From CAYYMH01 sp964472785 (GTDB lineage: Bacteria > Zhuqueibacterota > Zhuqueibacteria > Thermofontimicrobiales > Thermofontimicrobiaceae), in contig CAYYMH010000024.1 in the NCBI GenBank assembly GCA_964472785.1, positions 1 through 56,735 on the forward strand: DNA of 56,735 nucleotides, given 5' to 3'. Position 1 is the first letter of the stretch; each line of letters opens with the position of its first letter. The position numbers and the translations under genes were made by a program. Below the pieces are notes generated by a model that was not told where the DNA came from, made no database searches, and was given only the letters and a program-made list of their open reading frames with translations. This document shows positions 8,804-18,326 of this stretch, piece after piece.

Positions 8804-10072
8804 ATGCTCGATATTAAATTTATCCGAAAGAATCCGGATAAAGTAAAAAAGGCAATTGAACTGAAAAATGACTACGCCGACATCGACAGACTCCTGGAAC
8901 TTGACGAGAAAAAAAGAGCTGTTTTAACTGAATCCGAAGACTTGAAGCATCAACGCAACACAGTGTCCGAAGAAATCGCTGCAATGAAAAAACAAAAGAA
9001 AGATGCCTCGGACGAGATAAAACGGATGAAAGAGGTTTCAGCGAAAATCAAAGCGCTTGATGAAAAAGTTCGTCAATTAGACGACGAAATTTATGATATC
9101 ATGGTTCGTATTCCCAATATTCCACATCCATCGGTACCGGAAGGAAAAGATGAGACGGCAAACAAGGAGATAAAACGATGGGGAGAATTTCCGGAGATTG
9201 ACTTTCAACTCAAACCGCACTGGGAAATCGGGGAAGCGCTGGGAATCTTAGATTTTGAAGGAGGCTCAAAGGTTGCCGGTTCGTTTTTTATCAATTACAT
9301 TCGCCTGGGTGCCAAATTACAACGGGCTTTGATTCATTTTATGCTGGATTTGCATGTGAAGAGACACGGCTACACCGAAGTCTATCCCCCGTTTTTATCG
9401 AGCAGAGACAGTATGTTCAATACGGGTCAGCTACCGAAATTAGAGGAGGATATGTACCATGCAAAAGAGGATGATCTTTTTCTCATCCCGACAGCGGAAG
9501 TGCCCGTGACGAATTTGTTAAAAAATCAAACGTTAGACGCAGATGATTTGCCTGTTTATTATACGGCTTATACCCCGTGCTTTCGCCGTGAAGCAGGCAC
9601 ACACGGTAAAGACACGCGCGGATTGATTCGTATCCATCAATTTGATAAAGTGGAAATGGTCAAATTCGTAAAACCGGAAGATTCGTATGACGAGTTAGAA
9701 TCATTATTAGCAAATGCGGAAGAAGTGTTGCAGTTGTTGGAGTTGCCGTACCGTGTTTTGAGTCTGTCCACCGGAGATTTGAGTTTTGCGGCTGCAAAAT
9801 GTTATGATATTGAAGTCTGGGCGAGTGGTCTCGGAAAGTGGCTGGAAGTTTCTTCCTGCAGCAATTTCGAAGATTTCCAGGCGCGGAGAGGGAATATCCG
9901 CTTCAAACGTGATCCTTCCGCCAAGCCTGAATATGTGCATACGCTGAACGGATCGGGACTGGCATTGCCCAGAACGGTGATCGCGATTTTGGAGAATTAT
10001 CAAACAGATGAAGGCTCGGTGATCGTGCCAACAGTATTGCGAGATTTCATGGAAACGGATATCATCAAATAG
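8804..10072 (+). CDS. serS: Seryl-tRNA synthetase
   Basis: At 422 residues this is a full-length class II synthetase. An N-terminal antiparallel coiled coil at about 25-100 grips the long arm of tRNA-Ser. The catalytic core has motif 2 (FRREAGTHGKDTRGLIR, followed by HQFDKVE) and motif 3 (NGSGLALPRTVIAILENYQ). It charges tRNA-Ser. The gene follows a hairpin by about 50 bp and precedes ccmE, to which it is probably not functionally related. Confidence 0.97.
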   Translation: MLDIKFIRKNPDKVKKAIELKNDYADIDRLLELDEKKRAVLTESEDLKHQRNTVSEEIAAMKKQKKDASDEIKRMKEVSAKIKALDEKVRQLDDEIYDIMVRIPNIPHPSVPEGKDETANKEIKRWGEFPEIDFQLKPHWEIGEALGILDFEGGSKVAGSFFINYIRLGAKLQRALIHFMLDLHVKRHGYTEVYPPFLSSRDSMFNTGQLPKLEEDMYHAKEDDLFLIPTAEVPVTNLLKNQTLDADDLPVYYTAYTPCFRREAGTHGKDTRGLIRIHQFDKVEMVKFVKPEDSYDELESLLANAEEVLQLLELPYRVLSLSTGDLSFAAAKCYDIEVWASGLGKWLEVSSCSNFEDFQARRGNIRFKRDPSAKPEYVHTLNGSGLALPRTVIAILENYQTDEGSVIVPTVLRDFMETDIIK

Positions 10073-10153
10073 CACTTTGAAATTTTTGGACTGTTGAAAA
10101 AGCTTTGGAAAAATAGAAGAAAATAAATTTTTATTAAATTAATTGAGAGAAAA

Positions 10154-10537
10154 ATGAACAAAAAACTGATCATTGCAGGACTCGTCATTCTAATTATAGT
10201 CGGATATTTGTTCTATTCCGGCATGAAGGAATCCGCCGCATACTTTTTAGAAATCGATGAGTTTATGGCGCAAAAAGAAAATCTCAACGGCAAGGGTTCT
10301 CGGGTCAATGGAGAACTGGTGCCGGAATCGGTTCAATGGGATGCGGAAAACATTATACTAAATTTTAAACTAACCAGTGGTACGGATACTTTAGCAGTCA
10401 GGTATGAAGGCGTTCCGCCTGATACTTTTAATGAAGCAGTTTCGGTTGTTGTGGAGGGAAAGTATGAAAATGAAATTTTCCACGCCACTCAGCTTATGAC
10501 CAAGTGTCCATCGAAATATGAAGCCAAAAATGAATAA
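10154..10537 (+). CDS. ccmE: Cytochrome c maturation protein CcmE, Cys-type heme chaperone
   Basis: This protein of about 127 residues has a single N-terminal membrane anchor (about 5-21) and the OB-fold CcmE domain. In classical CcmE a histidine in an HxxxY motif binds heme covalently. Here the corresponding C-terminal segment reads KCPSKYEAK, which is CxxxY. This Cys variant is known from some sulfate reducers and archaea, whose Ccm systems also lack CcmG and CcmH. The protein would receive heme on the outer face of the membrane and pass it to CcmF, encoded next. It is short, with little tail after the motif. Confidence 0.88.
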   Translation: MNKKLIIAGLVILIIVGYLFYSGMKESAAYFLEIDEFMAQKENLNGKGSRVNGELVPESVQWDAENIILNFKLTSGTDTLAVRYEGVPPDTFNEAVSVVVEGKYENEIFHATQLMTKCPSKYEAKNE

Positions 10538-10563
10538 TTTGGATTATTAACATTTTTTTTATT

Positions 10564-10587
10564 AATGCCAGACGCACATCTGGCATT
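10564..10587 (+). terminator. Hairpin between ccmE and ccmF
   Basis: AATGCCAGA and TCTGGCATT form a perfect 9-bp stem with a 6-base loop, followed by TTG and a further T-rich stretch. It could end or attenuate transcription after ccmE, so that ccmF is expressed less or separately. Confidence 0.55.
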
Positions 10588-10654
10588 TTGTACCTTTTGC
10601 ACTAATTTTACATCTAAAAATATTTAAAAAAATGCATGTTTTAAGGAGTTTATT

Positions 10655-12658
10655 TTGGGTATTGGACATTACTTTCTGTTGGTTGCTTTTCTGTTAACGG
10701 CTTATACGATTTGGGCGGGAGCTTCGGGTATCCGTTTAAAGAAATCTGACTTGATCCAAAATGCAAAGCGGGCGGTTTACGGTCAGGCAGTGTTGGTCAC
10801 CGCAGCGATTTTGCTTTTGACCTATGCTTTTTTAACCCGGGATTTTTCGCTACGCTATGTTGTCGACTATTCGGATCGGAATCTATCCGTGCTTTATACA
10901 ATATCAGCGGTTTGGGCTGGTCAAGCCGGATCATTGCTGTTCTGGACCTGGTTGCTGACGATATTTAATGCGTTATTTGTTTTTGTTAACCGGAAAAAGG
11001 ATGACTCGCTTCACCCTTATGTTATTACCATCCACAGCGCAGTGACGTTATTCTTTCTTGGTTTGGTGATTTATGCCACGAATCCTTTTGAAAAACTGAG
11101 TCGTGTTTTACCCGATGGTTACGGGTTAAATCCACTGCTTCAAGATCCGGGAATGATTTTTCATCCGCCTTCTCTCTTTTTGGGTTTTGCTGGCTTTACC
11201 ATTCCCTTTGCTTGTGCGTTGGGCGCATTAATAAAGGACGATCTATCCAACAACAACTGGATTAACCAAAGTCGCAATTGGAGCTTATTTGCCTGGATTG
11301 CCCTCACGATTGGTAATATTTTGGGCGCTCAGTGGGCGTATGTGGAACTGGGTTGGGGGGGATATTGGGCCTGGGATCCGGTTGAAAATGCATCGCTGCT
11401 TCCATGGCTTACCGGAACCACGTTTATTCATTCGATCATGGTTCAAAAAGCTCGCGGCGGTTTTAAATTTTGGAATATGTTTCTCATCATCGGCACTTTT
11501 CTTCTGACAATTTTGGGAACGTTTATCACCAGAAGCGGCATTATTTCATCTGTTCATGCATTTGGAAAATCGAATATCGGTACCTTATTTCTAATTTTCA
11601 TGGGAATCATTGTAATCGTTTCAATAGGCTTGATTATTTATCGAAGATCCGGGTTAAAATCAGAATATAAAGTCGATTCACTTGTAACCCGGGAATCCGG
11701 ATTTTTATTGAACAACTTGATTTTTACTCTATTAACGGTTACCATCCTGTGGGGCACCCTTTATCCCGCGTTCACAGAGCTGTTTGCAGGCCATCAGATC
11801 ACGCTGGGGGAAAAATTCTTCAACAAAGTTTCTGTTCCGTTTGGGATTTTGCTTTTAGCTTTGCTCGCAATCTGTCCACTTCTGTCATGGAGTAACTTAA
11901 AAACCACTACCCAGGAATTAAAAAAGCTGGGAGTGCAAGTTTTTTTGCCGACAGTTATTTTTTTAATTTTTTTAATGGTCGCAGGCATACGCCAAGTTAA
12001 TTCACTCTTGGTGTTTGCTTTCGTGTTTTTAGCGATTCTTGTTATCCTGCGGGAACTGGTAATGTCCGCATTAAGGCGAAAAACCCGGCAGAACGAGCGG
12101 GTGATATCATCCATATTTGCTGAGCTTAAACTCAATATTAGAAAATATTCAGCGTATTTAATCCATGTCGGCGTTCTGATGATCTTTCTTGCAATTGTCG
12201 GTACAACCGTGTACAAAAACGAAAAGAATATTACGCTGAAGAAAGGAGACCAGACAACAATCGGAAAGTACCGTCTGGTTTATCGCGAAATGGGCGAGTT
12301 ACATAAAAAGGATATTGATGTTTTGACGGCTGAAATGGATGTCTATTTAGGCGACAAAAAACTGAGGACATTGATACCACACCGAAATTTTTACAAATCG
12401 ACGATGAAACAGACGCAGACGACTTCAGAGATTGCGGTTCATTCCACTCTAAAGGAAGATCTTTACGTGATACTTGTCAGCTACCAGAACGATGAATCCG
12501 CGACATTCCGAATTATGCTTAATCCGCTAATGATTTGGATGTGGATCGGTGGCATCACGATGACAATTGGGGTTATAATTATCCTTATAAACGCTATTCA
12601 AAAGAAACAAACAAGGCAGCAGCCAAAGACCCAAAAAGTAAAGAAAAAACATAAATGA
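10655..12658 (+). CDS. ccmF: Cytochrome c heme lyase subunit CcmF
   Basis: This 667-residue polytopic protein has many membrane helices and the tryptophan-rich WWD signature GWGGYWAWDPVENASLLPW, which presents heme for ligation. Histidines flank it in the usual manner (FHPPSLFLG, and SVHAFGKS after it). CcmF attaches heme to CxxCH motifs of apocytochromes on the outer face of the membrane. The start is an unusual TTG at 10655, supported by AAGGAG six bases upstream and by the lack of a nearby ATG. The stop overlaps the next start by 4 bp (ATGA). Confidence 0.95.
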   Translation: MGIGHYFLLVAFLLTAYTIWAGASGIRLKKSDLIQNAKRAVYGQAVLVTAAILLLTYAFLTRDFSLRYVVDYSDRNLSVLYTISAVWAGQAGSLLFWTWLLTIFNALFVFVNRKKDDSLHPYVITIHSAVTLFFLGLVIYATNPFEKLSRVLPDGYGLNPLLQDPGMIFHPPSLFLGFAGFTIPFACALGALIKDDLSNNNWINQSRNWSLFAWIALTIGNILGAQWAYVELGWGGYWAWDPVENASLLPWLTGTTFIHSIMVQKARGGFKFWNMFLIIGTFLLTILGTFITRSGIISSVHAFGKSNIGTLFLIFMGIIVIVSIGLIIYRRSGLKSEYKVDSLVTRESGFLLNNLIFTLLTVTILWGTLYPAFTELFAGHQITLGEKFFNKVSVPFGILLLALLAICPLLSWSNLKTTTQELKKLGVQVFLPTVIFLIFLMVAGIRQVNSLLVFAFVFLAILVILRELVMSALRRKTRQNERVISSIFAELKLNIRKYSAYLIHVGVLMIFLAIVGTTVYKNEKNITLKKGDQTTIGKYRLVYREMGELHKKDIDVLTAEMDVYLGDKKLRTLIPHRNFYKSTMKQTQTTSEIAVHSTLKEDLYVILVSYQNDESATFRIMLNPLMIWMWIGGITMTIGVIIILINAIQKKQTRQQPKTQKVKKKHK

Positions 12659-13662
12659 AAAATGAATTTAAATTGATGGTAATTAGCATGAAAAAAGTAA
12701 TGATATTCGCTTTTTTAATTTCCCTGTTTCAAATGACTGCGTTCGCGAATTCCGGTAAAATATGGGGATATATTTACAATGGTTCGGCGGACAGTTCAGT
12801 GGTTGCGAATACCGACATTGAATTTTTAGTGTATCGCGGACATGATTTGATAGATGATTCCAGCTATGTTCAAAAGTCAAATGCAGCAGGAAAATACCAG
12901 TTGCCTGGGGTACCGATTGACAGTACGTTGATTTATTACCCGCGGGTGAATTTCAATTCCATTGTTTACTACGGCAGAGGAGTCCGATTGACCGAAAATG
13001 AAAATGAGATCCGAAGCGATGTTGTTGTCTATGATACAACTTCTCAAAAAAAGGACATCGTTTTCCAAATGGAACATTTATTCCTGAATGTGGAAAATGG
13101 GTTTGTCAATGTTCGGGAAATATTTCTCATTGCCAATCTCGGAAATAAAACATACATCGGGCAGTCATCGGAAGATAATGAATCGCAGTATGTGTTAGAA
13201 TTTATCTTACCGAAGAACCACAAAAATGTTGAGTTGTTGACACCGGACGCTCAGAATTTGGTCATTGTTGGTGGGAACCGACTGATTGATACAAATTTAT
13301 TTCCGCCCGGAAGCAAGCAATTATCGTTTCGATATCAGGTTCCGGTTTCTGGAAACGATTGGCAATACAGCCGCCCAATACTTTATCCGTCCGGATCGGT
13401 TAATATTTTTCTTGATGACCCGAATTTAACGATCGAAGGACCCGGAATTGAATCCATGGGAGAATTCTCAATTCGTGGCTCAACTTATATGCGCTATACA
13501 ATAACGAGTCATTTGATGCCTGGAATGCAATTGGAATTTAAGTTGAAAAATCTTCCGGAACAGAAAATATCAATCGAATGGATCACGCTGATAGCAGTAG
13601 CCGCATTTCTGGTGGTTGGATTTGCTTATACCTTTCTTAACAAGAAGAAATCAAAAAAATAA
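12655..13662 (+). CDS. Unknown membrane-anchored envelope protein in the ccm cluster
   Basis: I do not recognise this gene by name. It encodes up to 335 residues. A signal peptide is most natural from the Met at codon 12 (position 12688), and a single C-terminal membrane helix (about 307-328) is followed by a lysine-rich tail. The first ectodomain part looks like a carboxypeptidase-regulatory/CNA-B-like beta-sandwich, around VVANTDIEFLVYRG and AAGKYQLPGVP. A second beta-rich part follows. The gene overlaps ccmF by 4 bp and precedes ccmA. The topology fits an accessory factor facing the periplasm, perhaps replacing the missing CcmH/CcmG functions. That role is speculative. Confidence 0.65.
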   Translation: MKNEFKLMVISMKKVMIFAFLISLFQMTAFANSGKIWGYIYNGSADSSVVANTDIEFLVYRGHDLIDDSSYVQKSNAAGKYQLPGVPIDSTLIYYPRVNFNSIVYYGRGVRLTENENEIRSDVVVYDTTSQKKDIVFQMEHLFLNVENGFVNVREIFLIANLGNKTYIGQSSEDNESQYVLEFILPKNHKNVELLTPDAQNLVIVGGNRLIDTNLFPPGSKQLSFRYQVPVSGNDWQYSRPILYPSGSVNIFLDDPNLTIEGPGIESMGEFSIRGSTYMRYTITSHLMPGMQLEFKLKNLPEQKISIEWITLIAVAAFLVVGFAYTFLNKKKSKK

Positions 13663-13692
13663 TTAAATTGAAGATCAAGGCTTTTTTGTTTA

Positions 13693-14412
13693 ATGATAGA
13701 AATTGAAAATCTCACCAAATCTTTTGGTACTTTTTACGCGTTAAAGGGAATAAACCTGCAGTTCAATTTTGGAGAGTTTTGGATGATTGTCGGTCCCAAT
13801 GGCGCCGGCAAAACTACGCTACTCAAGATTATTGCAACGCTGAGCAAACCTACCTCCGGTCTGATGAGAATTAATAATTTCAAATCTAAAGAAACCGTGG
13901 TGAATATTCGAAAACAAATCGGCTTTATCGCACATCAAAATTTTTTGTATGATAATTTAACTGCCAGAGAAAATTTAAAATTCTACGCGCAGATGTATCA
14001 TTTAAAGAACTATTCTGATTGGATTGATAGCCGATTAGAACAGGTGGGTCTGCTGAGTCGAAAAGATGATTTGGTTAAAAACTTTTCGCAGGGAATGAAA
14101 CGTCGGTTAACAATTGCCAGAGCGCTGCTAAACAATCCCCAGCTAATCCTTTTGGATGAACCCTTTAGCGGATTGGATCAGCAAGGGGTTGATACTTTTT
14201 CGGCGTTATTGCGGGAGTTTATTTCACCGAACAGAATTACGATCATGACAACACACAATCTTCAACTGGGATGGCAGCTTGCTACTCATTATGCAATACT
14301 TGACAAAGGTGAAATTTTGGAAGAGGAGTTCATTCAAAGGCAAAATTTTGAAGATTTTAAAAAGAGATATTTGAAGTTGACCAAAGAGAACGCCCAAAAT
14401 GCCATTTCGTGA
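13693..14412 (+). CDS. ccmA: Heme-exporter-type ABC ATPase CcmA
   Basis: This 239-residue ATPase has Walker A GPNGAGKTT, the signature FSQGMKRR, Walker B LILLDEPFSGLD and a switch histidine (MTTHN). Adjacency to ccmB, which it overlaps by 14 bp, and to ccmF identifies it as CcmA. In the known system CcmA with CcmB releases holo-CcmE from CcmC. CcmC is not found in this window, so it must be encoded elsewhere or be replaced. Confidence 0.9.
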   Translation: MIEIENLTKSFGTFYALKGINLQFNFGEFWMIVGPNGAGKTTLLKIIATLSKPTSGLMRINNFKSKETVVNIRKQIGFIAHQNFLYDNLTARENLKFYAQMYHLKNYSDWIDSRLEQVGLLSRKDDLVKNFSQGMKRRLTIARALLNNPQLILLDEPFSGLDQQGVDTFSALLREFISPNRITIMTTHNLQLGWQLATHYAILDKGEILEEEFIQRQNFEDFKKRYLKLTKENAQNAIS

Positions 14413-15073
14413 AATATTTTTTATTGCCTGGAAAGACATTTTATCGGAAATTCGAAGCCGGGAAGTCGTCTCCTCGATGCTGATTTTTTGTTTGATTGTT
14501 GTCGTCATTTTTAATTTTATGCTGAAACCCGGCACTACGTATGTTAAGGAAATAATTCCCGGGATTTTATGGATTGCAATTACTTTCGCAGGCGTGCTGG
14601 GTCTGAACCGGTCTTTTATTTATGAGGTTGACCAGGGATGCCTGTTAGGATTATTGCTCTGTCCGATCGATCATTCGGTGATTTATCTCGGAAAAATGCT
14701 GGGCAATTTTCTATTCATGTTCGCGATGGAAATCATTATTTTACCTATGATTATCGTTTTGTTTAATTTGAATATCTACCACCTCATTTTACCGCTGTTT
14801 CTGATTATGATTTTGGGTACGCTGGGATTCGCCGGCGTGGGGACACTGCTTTCAGCGGTGTCTGTAAATACCCGCGCACGCGAAATTCTTTTACCCGTGC
14901 TCCTTTTTCCGGTTGCGGTTCCTGTTTTATTAGCGGCCGTGAATTCAACGTCATTGTTAATTGAGTACGGATCGATTAATAGTGCTACATCCTGGATAAA
15001 AATACTCATCAGTTTTGATATCATCTTTATTTTACTTTCCGCTTTATTATTCGGCTTTGTAATTGAAGAGTAA
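14399..15073 (+). CDS. ccmB: Heme-exporter membrane protein CcmB
   Basis: At 224 residues with six predicted membrane helices this matches CcmB in length and layout. The N-terminal cytoplasmic segment FIAWKDILSEIRSRE is characteristic of the family. It forms the permease of the CcmAB complex. It overlaps ccmA by 14 bp and is the last recognised gene of the cluster. The next gene, at 15209, has its own promoter and is not CcmC. Confidence 0.9.
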   Translation: MPFREIFFIAWKDILSEIRSREVVSSMLIFCLIVVVIFNFMLKPGTTYVKEIIPGILWIAITFAGVLGLNRSFIYEVDQGCLLGLLLCPIDHSVIYLGKMLGNFLFMFAMEIIILPMIIVLFNLNIYHLILPLFLIMILGTLGFAGVGTLLSAVSVNTRAREILLPVLLFPVAVPVLLAAVNSTSLLIEYGSINSATSWIKILISFDIIFILLSALLFGFVIEE

Positions 15074-15130
15074 AATCCATTCATTTTTTTTTGCCTTGAA
15101 ACGTAAAATGGTTAATTTTTGAATATTCAC

Positions 15131-15159
15131 TTGACAAGATTATTCATTTTATTTATATT
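15131..15159 (+). promoter_or_regulatory. Sigma-70-type promoter
   Basis: A perfect TTGACA is followed after exactly 17 bp by TATATT, about 50 bp upstream of the coding start at 15209. It is among the best housekeeping-type promoters in the window. Confidence 0.6.
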
Positions 15160-15208
15160 TAATAAAATAAAAGTGTTCTCAATTCTGTACTGAAAAGAGA
15201 GGCTTAAA

Positions 15209-15904
15209 ATGGCAACCCGGAAAAAAATATTAATCGGCGGTTTAGGTGCTTTGACCCCTATCATAATGAATCTTCTTGTTGTTGATTTTAATGTGTTGTT
15301 TATGCAAATCACAGCTTTTTCCGTGCTCGGCTATTTTATTCGTGTGATTGTACTTTTTTACCTTGGCGGATTAGTTGCGTTTTTACATAAAGACGAAAAA
15401 AGCCCGGTAAAAATATTTGAACTGGGAATTGTTGCACCGGCGCTCATCACCGCATTGATTAATGCGAACAATGTCGAAGTACCGAAAATTCAGTCAGGAA
15501 ATTCACAGGCAGAGTTTGGGACTCATTTTTTTATTTCATCGGTTTATGCACAAACTGATCAAAAAGTAAAACCAATAAACGAGAATCTAAAAGTATTTTC
15601 CCTGCCCGAGGAATCGACCTGGAAGCAATTGCTGCGAGGTTTGACCGGTTCCAAACCAAAAAGGGTGTGGTTTGTCGTAACCGGAGAATTTTTGGCATTA
15701 GAGGAGGCAAGACAACAAGCGGAAAAAATCAATAAACTGGAAAAGGATTACATAGCAGAAGTTTACAAACCTTATGGTGAGGATCCCTATTACCGTGTGG
15801 TAATCGGAGCAAATTTGCTATTGAAGAGTGCGCAGGTGCTGAGGAGAAAAGCGGTCGCAGAAGGACTGCCAAAAGAGACCCACTTGTGGACTTTTCCAAA
15901 ATAA
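15209..15904 (+). CDS. Membrane protein with C-terminal SPOR-like domain
   Basis: This protein has 231 residues. The N-terminal 90 residues hold two or three hydrophobic helices. An extracytoplasmic region begins near SSVYAQ (about residue 112). The last 75 residues have the alternating pattern of an SPOR-like fold (VVTGEFLALEEARQQAEKI, then YYRVVIGANLL). SPOR domains bind denuded peptidoglycan at division or other sites. The assignment rests on pattern and not on a strict motif. It has its own promoter and lies between the ccm genes and a c-di-GMP phosphodiesterase-like gene. Confidence 0.55.
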   Translation: MATRKKILIGGLGALTPIIMNLLVVDFNVLFMQITAFSVLGYFIRVIVLFYLGGLVAFLHKDEKSPVKIFELGIVAPALITALINANNVEVPKIQSGNSQAEFGTHFFISSVYAQTDQKVKPINENLKVFSLPEESTWKQLLRGLTGSKPKRVWFVVTGEFLALEEARQQAEKINKLEKDYIAEVYKPYGEDPYYRVVIGANLLLKSAQVLRRKAVAEGLPKETHLWTFPK

Positions 15905-15999
15905 GAGATGTTTTTTGGCAGGGAATTTTTAGTAGAAATGCAAGTTGACCAAAATGGATTTGAGCCGATGAGTTTTTCTGGCATACCGTGGAGAATTTC

Positions 16000-18231
16000 A
16001 TGTCTGTAAAAAAATCAAATAATGAACAATTAATTTTGGGGGGATTTGAAAATGAGGATCAAAAAAATGTAAAGACTCATAAAAAATCAGTAAAGAGTCC
16101 AACGAGAAAAAACGACTTTTTTGTGTCTTTAGTTGAAAACGGATCCGTTGGCTTTTTTATTATTAAAAATGATGTCTTGCAGTATTGTAATTCACGGTTC
16201 GCGAAGATATTTGGATATAAAAAAAAAGAGGAATTGATTGGAAAGCCTGTCCAAACTTTTATTGAACCAGATAGATGGAACAGCCTTAAAAAGGAACTTG
16301 AACAATTTGATTCATCATCTGACAGTTTCACGCTGGAATTCACCGGTATCAAAAAAGACAACACCAAAGGTGCATTCCAAATATCCTTCCAGCAAACATC
16401 ATATCAGAACACACCAGCCTATCAGGGTTCCATTGATGAGGTAACCGATCAAAAAAGAGCTGAAGTTACTTTACGAGAAAATGAGAAGAGATTCCGCACT
16501 TTTTTTGAAGGCTCTCCTGATGGGATATTTGTCCTGGATAAGAAGGGGCAGATTTTAGATGTCAATCTTGCCGGAAGTTTAATGATGGGTATGGGACGCT
16601 CTGAAATAATCGGAAAACATTTTCTGGAGTTAGTTAATTCTGAAGATAAAAGCAAGGTGAACCAGGATATCCCGGGATGGCTATCCGGTGAAATTAATTT
16701 TTATCAGGTTACCCTTAACTCAGATCGAGGCGACAAGATGCCGGTGGAGCTCAGGATCAGGGTTAATCAATACACACAAGATGTTGCTTTGATGCTGTTT
16801 GCGCGTGACATCAGTGATCGAATCAAAGTGAGTGAAAGTTTTATGGAAAGTCAGCGGACGTTGTCCAATTTCATGAGTAATCTTCCCGGTATGGCGTATC
16901 GATGTTTGAATGACAAAGATTGGACAATGGAGTTCGTCAGTCAGGGGAGTCTTTCGCTTACCGGCTATCAGCCGGATGATTTGATTAACAACCAAAAAAT
17001 CGCGTTTAATGAGATTATTCATAAGGATTTTCGAAAATATGTCTGGGATAAAATTCAACAAGCGGTGGAAAATAAAGAGCCTTTTCAAATTGAATATAAG
17101 ATCAAAACTGCGGACGGCAAAGATAAATGGGTTTGGGAACAGGGACGCGGTGTGTTCTCTGAAGGCAGCCAATTGGTCGCACTGGAAGGAATTATTACCG
17201 ATATTAGCCAATTAAAAGGCGCGGAACTTGCGTTGCGCGAAAGCGAGAAGCGATTTCGGTCTCTGATCGAAAACGTACCCAGTATCGCTGTTCAGGGATA
17301 TGACGTCAATCATAACATATTTTTTTGGAATAAAGCGTCAGAAGTTTTTTTTGGTTATCAGAAAGAAGAAGCCATCGGTCAAAAAATTGAGGAGTTGATC
17401 TATCCGCACTATTTGCGAAATAAAATGAACAAAGCAATTGAAGATTGGATTCATAAGGGTAAAGTCATTCCGTTCAGTGAAATCAGTCTCGAACACAAAG
17501 AGGGCTATCATTTTGAGGTTCATTCCAGTCATGTGATGCTGAGAAACATACATGGTAAGCCGGAAATGTACTGTCTGAATATTGATCTGACTGAACAAAA
17601 TGAGGCTAAGAAAGAATTACAGAAAAGCTTATACAAATTAAAACGTGCATTGGAAGGCACAATCAGAGCATTGACATCAGCCGTTGAAATGAGGGATCCT
17701 TATACTGCCGGCCATCAGCAGGGCGTTGCAAAATTAGCTATTGCAATTGCCGGAGAGCTTGGCCTGACTGAAAATCAAATTGAAGGCTTAAAAGTGTCCA
17801 GTTTGTTGCATGATATCGGCAACCTGAACGTGCCCGCAGAAATACTGAACAGACCTGGTAAATTGACTGAACTCGAGTATATTTTATTAAAAACCCATCC
17901 TCAGTTCGGTTTCGAAATATTACGGACGATCAATTTCCCCTGGCCTGTGGCTCAGGTGGTGCTGCAACACCACGAACGGTTGGATGGATCGGGTTACCCG
18001 CAGGGATTAAAAAATGAGCAAATCATGCTGGAGGCTAAAATAATTGCCGTTGCCGATGTTGTAGAACCGATTTCCTCTCATCGTCCTTACCGACCGGCCC
18101 TGGGTATTGAAAAGGCGCTGGAAGAAATTGAAAACGGAAAAGGAACATTGTATGATCCGGATGTGGTTGATGCTTGTATCAAATTGTTTCGCGAGAAAGG
18201 GTTTACATTTGATAATCCCAACTCAAATTGA
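16000..18231 (+). CDS. Multi-PAS sensor with HD-GYP phosphodiesterase domain
   Basis: This protein of about 743 residues has four PAS repeats at about 40-540, linked by the usual R-E-x-E-K-R-F junctions (LRENEKRFRTFF, LRESEKRFRSLI). The C-terminal HD-GYP domain has HDIGNLNVP and DGSGYPQGL intact. HD-GYP enzymes hydrolyse cyclic di-GMP. It has no membrane segment, so it probably senses a cytoplasmic signal such as redox state or a small ligand. I chose the ATG at 16000 (MSVKKSNN) because GGAG lies six bases upstream. A GTG further up would add four residues. Confidence 0.9.
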   Translation: MSVKKSNNEQLILGGFENEDQKNVKTHKKSVKSPTRKNDFFVSLVENGSVGFFIIKNDVLQYCNSRFAKIFGYKKKEELIGKPVQTFIEPDRWNSLKKELEQFDSSSDSFTLEFTGIKKDNTKGAFQISFQQTSYQNTPAYQGSIDEVTDQKRAEVTLRENEKRFRTFFEGSPDGIFVLDKKGQILDVNLAGSLMMGMGRSEIIGKHFLELVNSEDKSKVNQDIPGWLSGEINFYQVTLNSDRGDKMPVELRIRVNQYTQDVALMLFARDISDRIKVSESFMESQRTLSNFMSNLPGMAYRCLNDKDWTMEFVSQGSLSLTGYQPDDLINNQKIAFNEIIHKDFRKYVWDKIQQAVENKEPFQIEYKIKTADGKDKWVWEQGRGVFSEGSQLVALEGIITDISQLKGAELALRESEKRFRSLIENVPSIAVQGYDVNHNIFFWNKASEVFFGYQKEEAIGQKIEELIYPHYLRNKMNKAIEDWIHKGKVIPFSEISLEHKEGYHFEVHSSHVMLRNIHGKPEMYCLNIDLTEQNEAKKELQKSLYKLKRALEGTIRALTSAVEMRDPYTAGHQQGVAKLAIAIAGELGLTENQIEGLKVSSLLHDIGNLNVPAEILNRPGKLTELEYILLKTHPQFGFEILRTINFPWPVAQVVLQHHERLDGSGYPQGLKNEQIMLEAKIIAVADVVEPISSHRPYRPALGIEKALEEIENGKGTLYDPDVVDACIKLFREKGFTFDNPNSN

Positions 18232-18326
18232 AGCAACTACAAAATGCTGGAATACTGGTCGCTAATTGAAGAGTTGAATTCACGATTTAAATGTACAGAA
18301 ATCCAACAATAAAAAAGGAATGCGAC

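Noticed and set aside
15209..15904. Could this be the missing CcmC?
   Set aside because: It has only two or three hydrophobic helices, no WWD motif and a soluble C-terminal domain. CcmC is a six-helix WWD protein.
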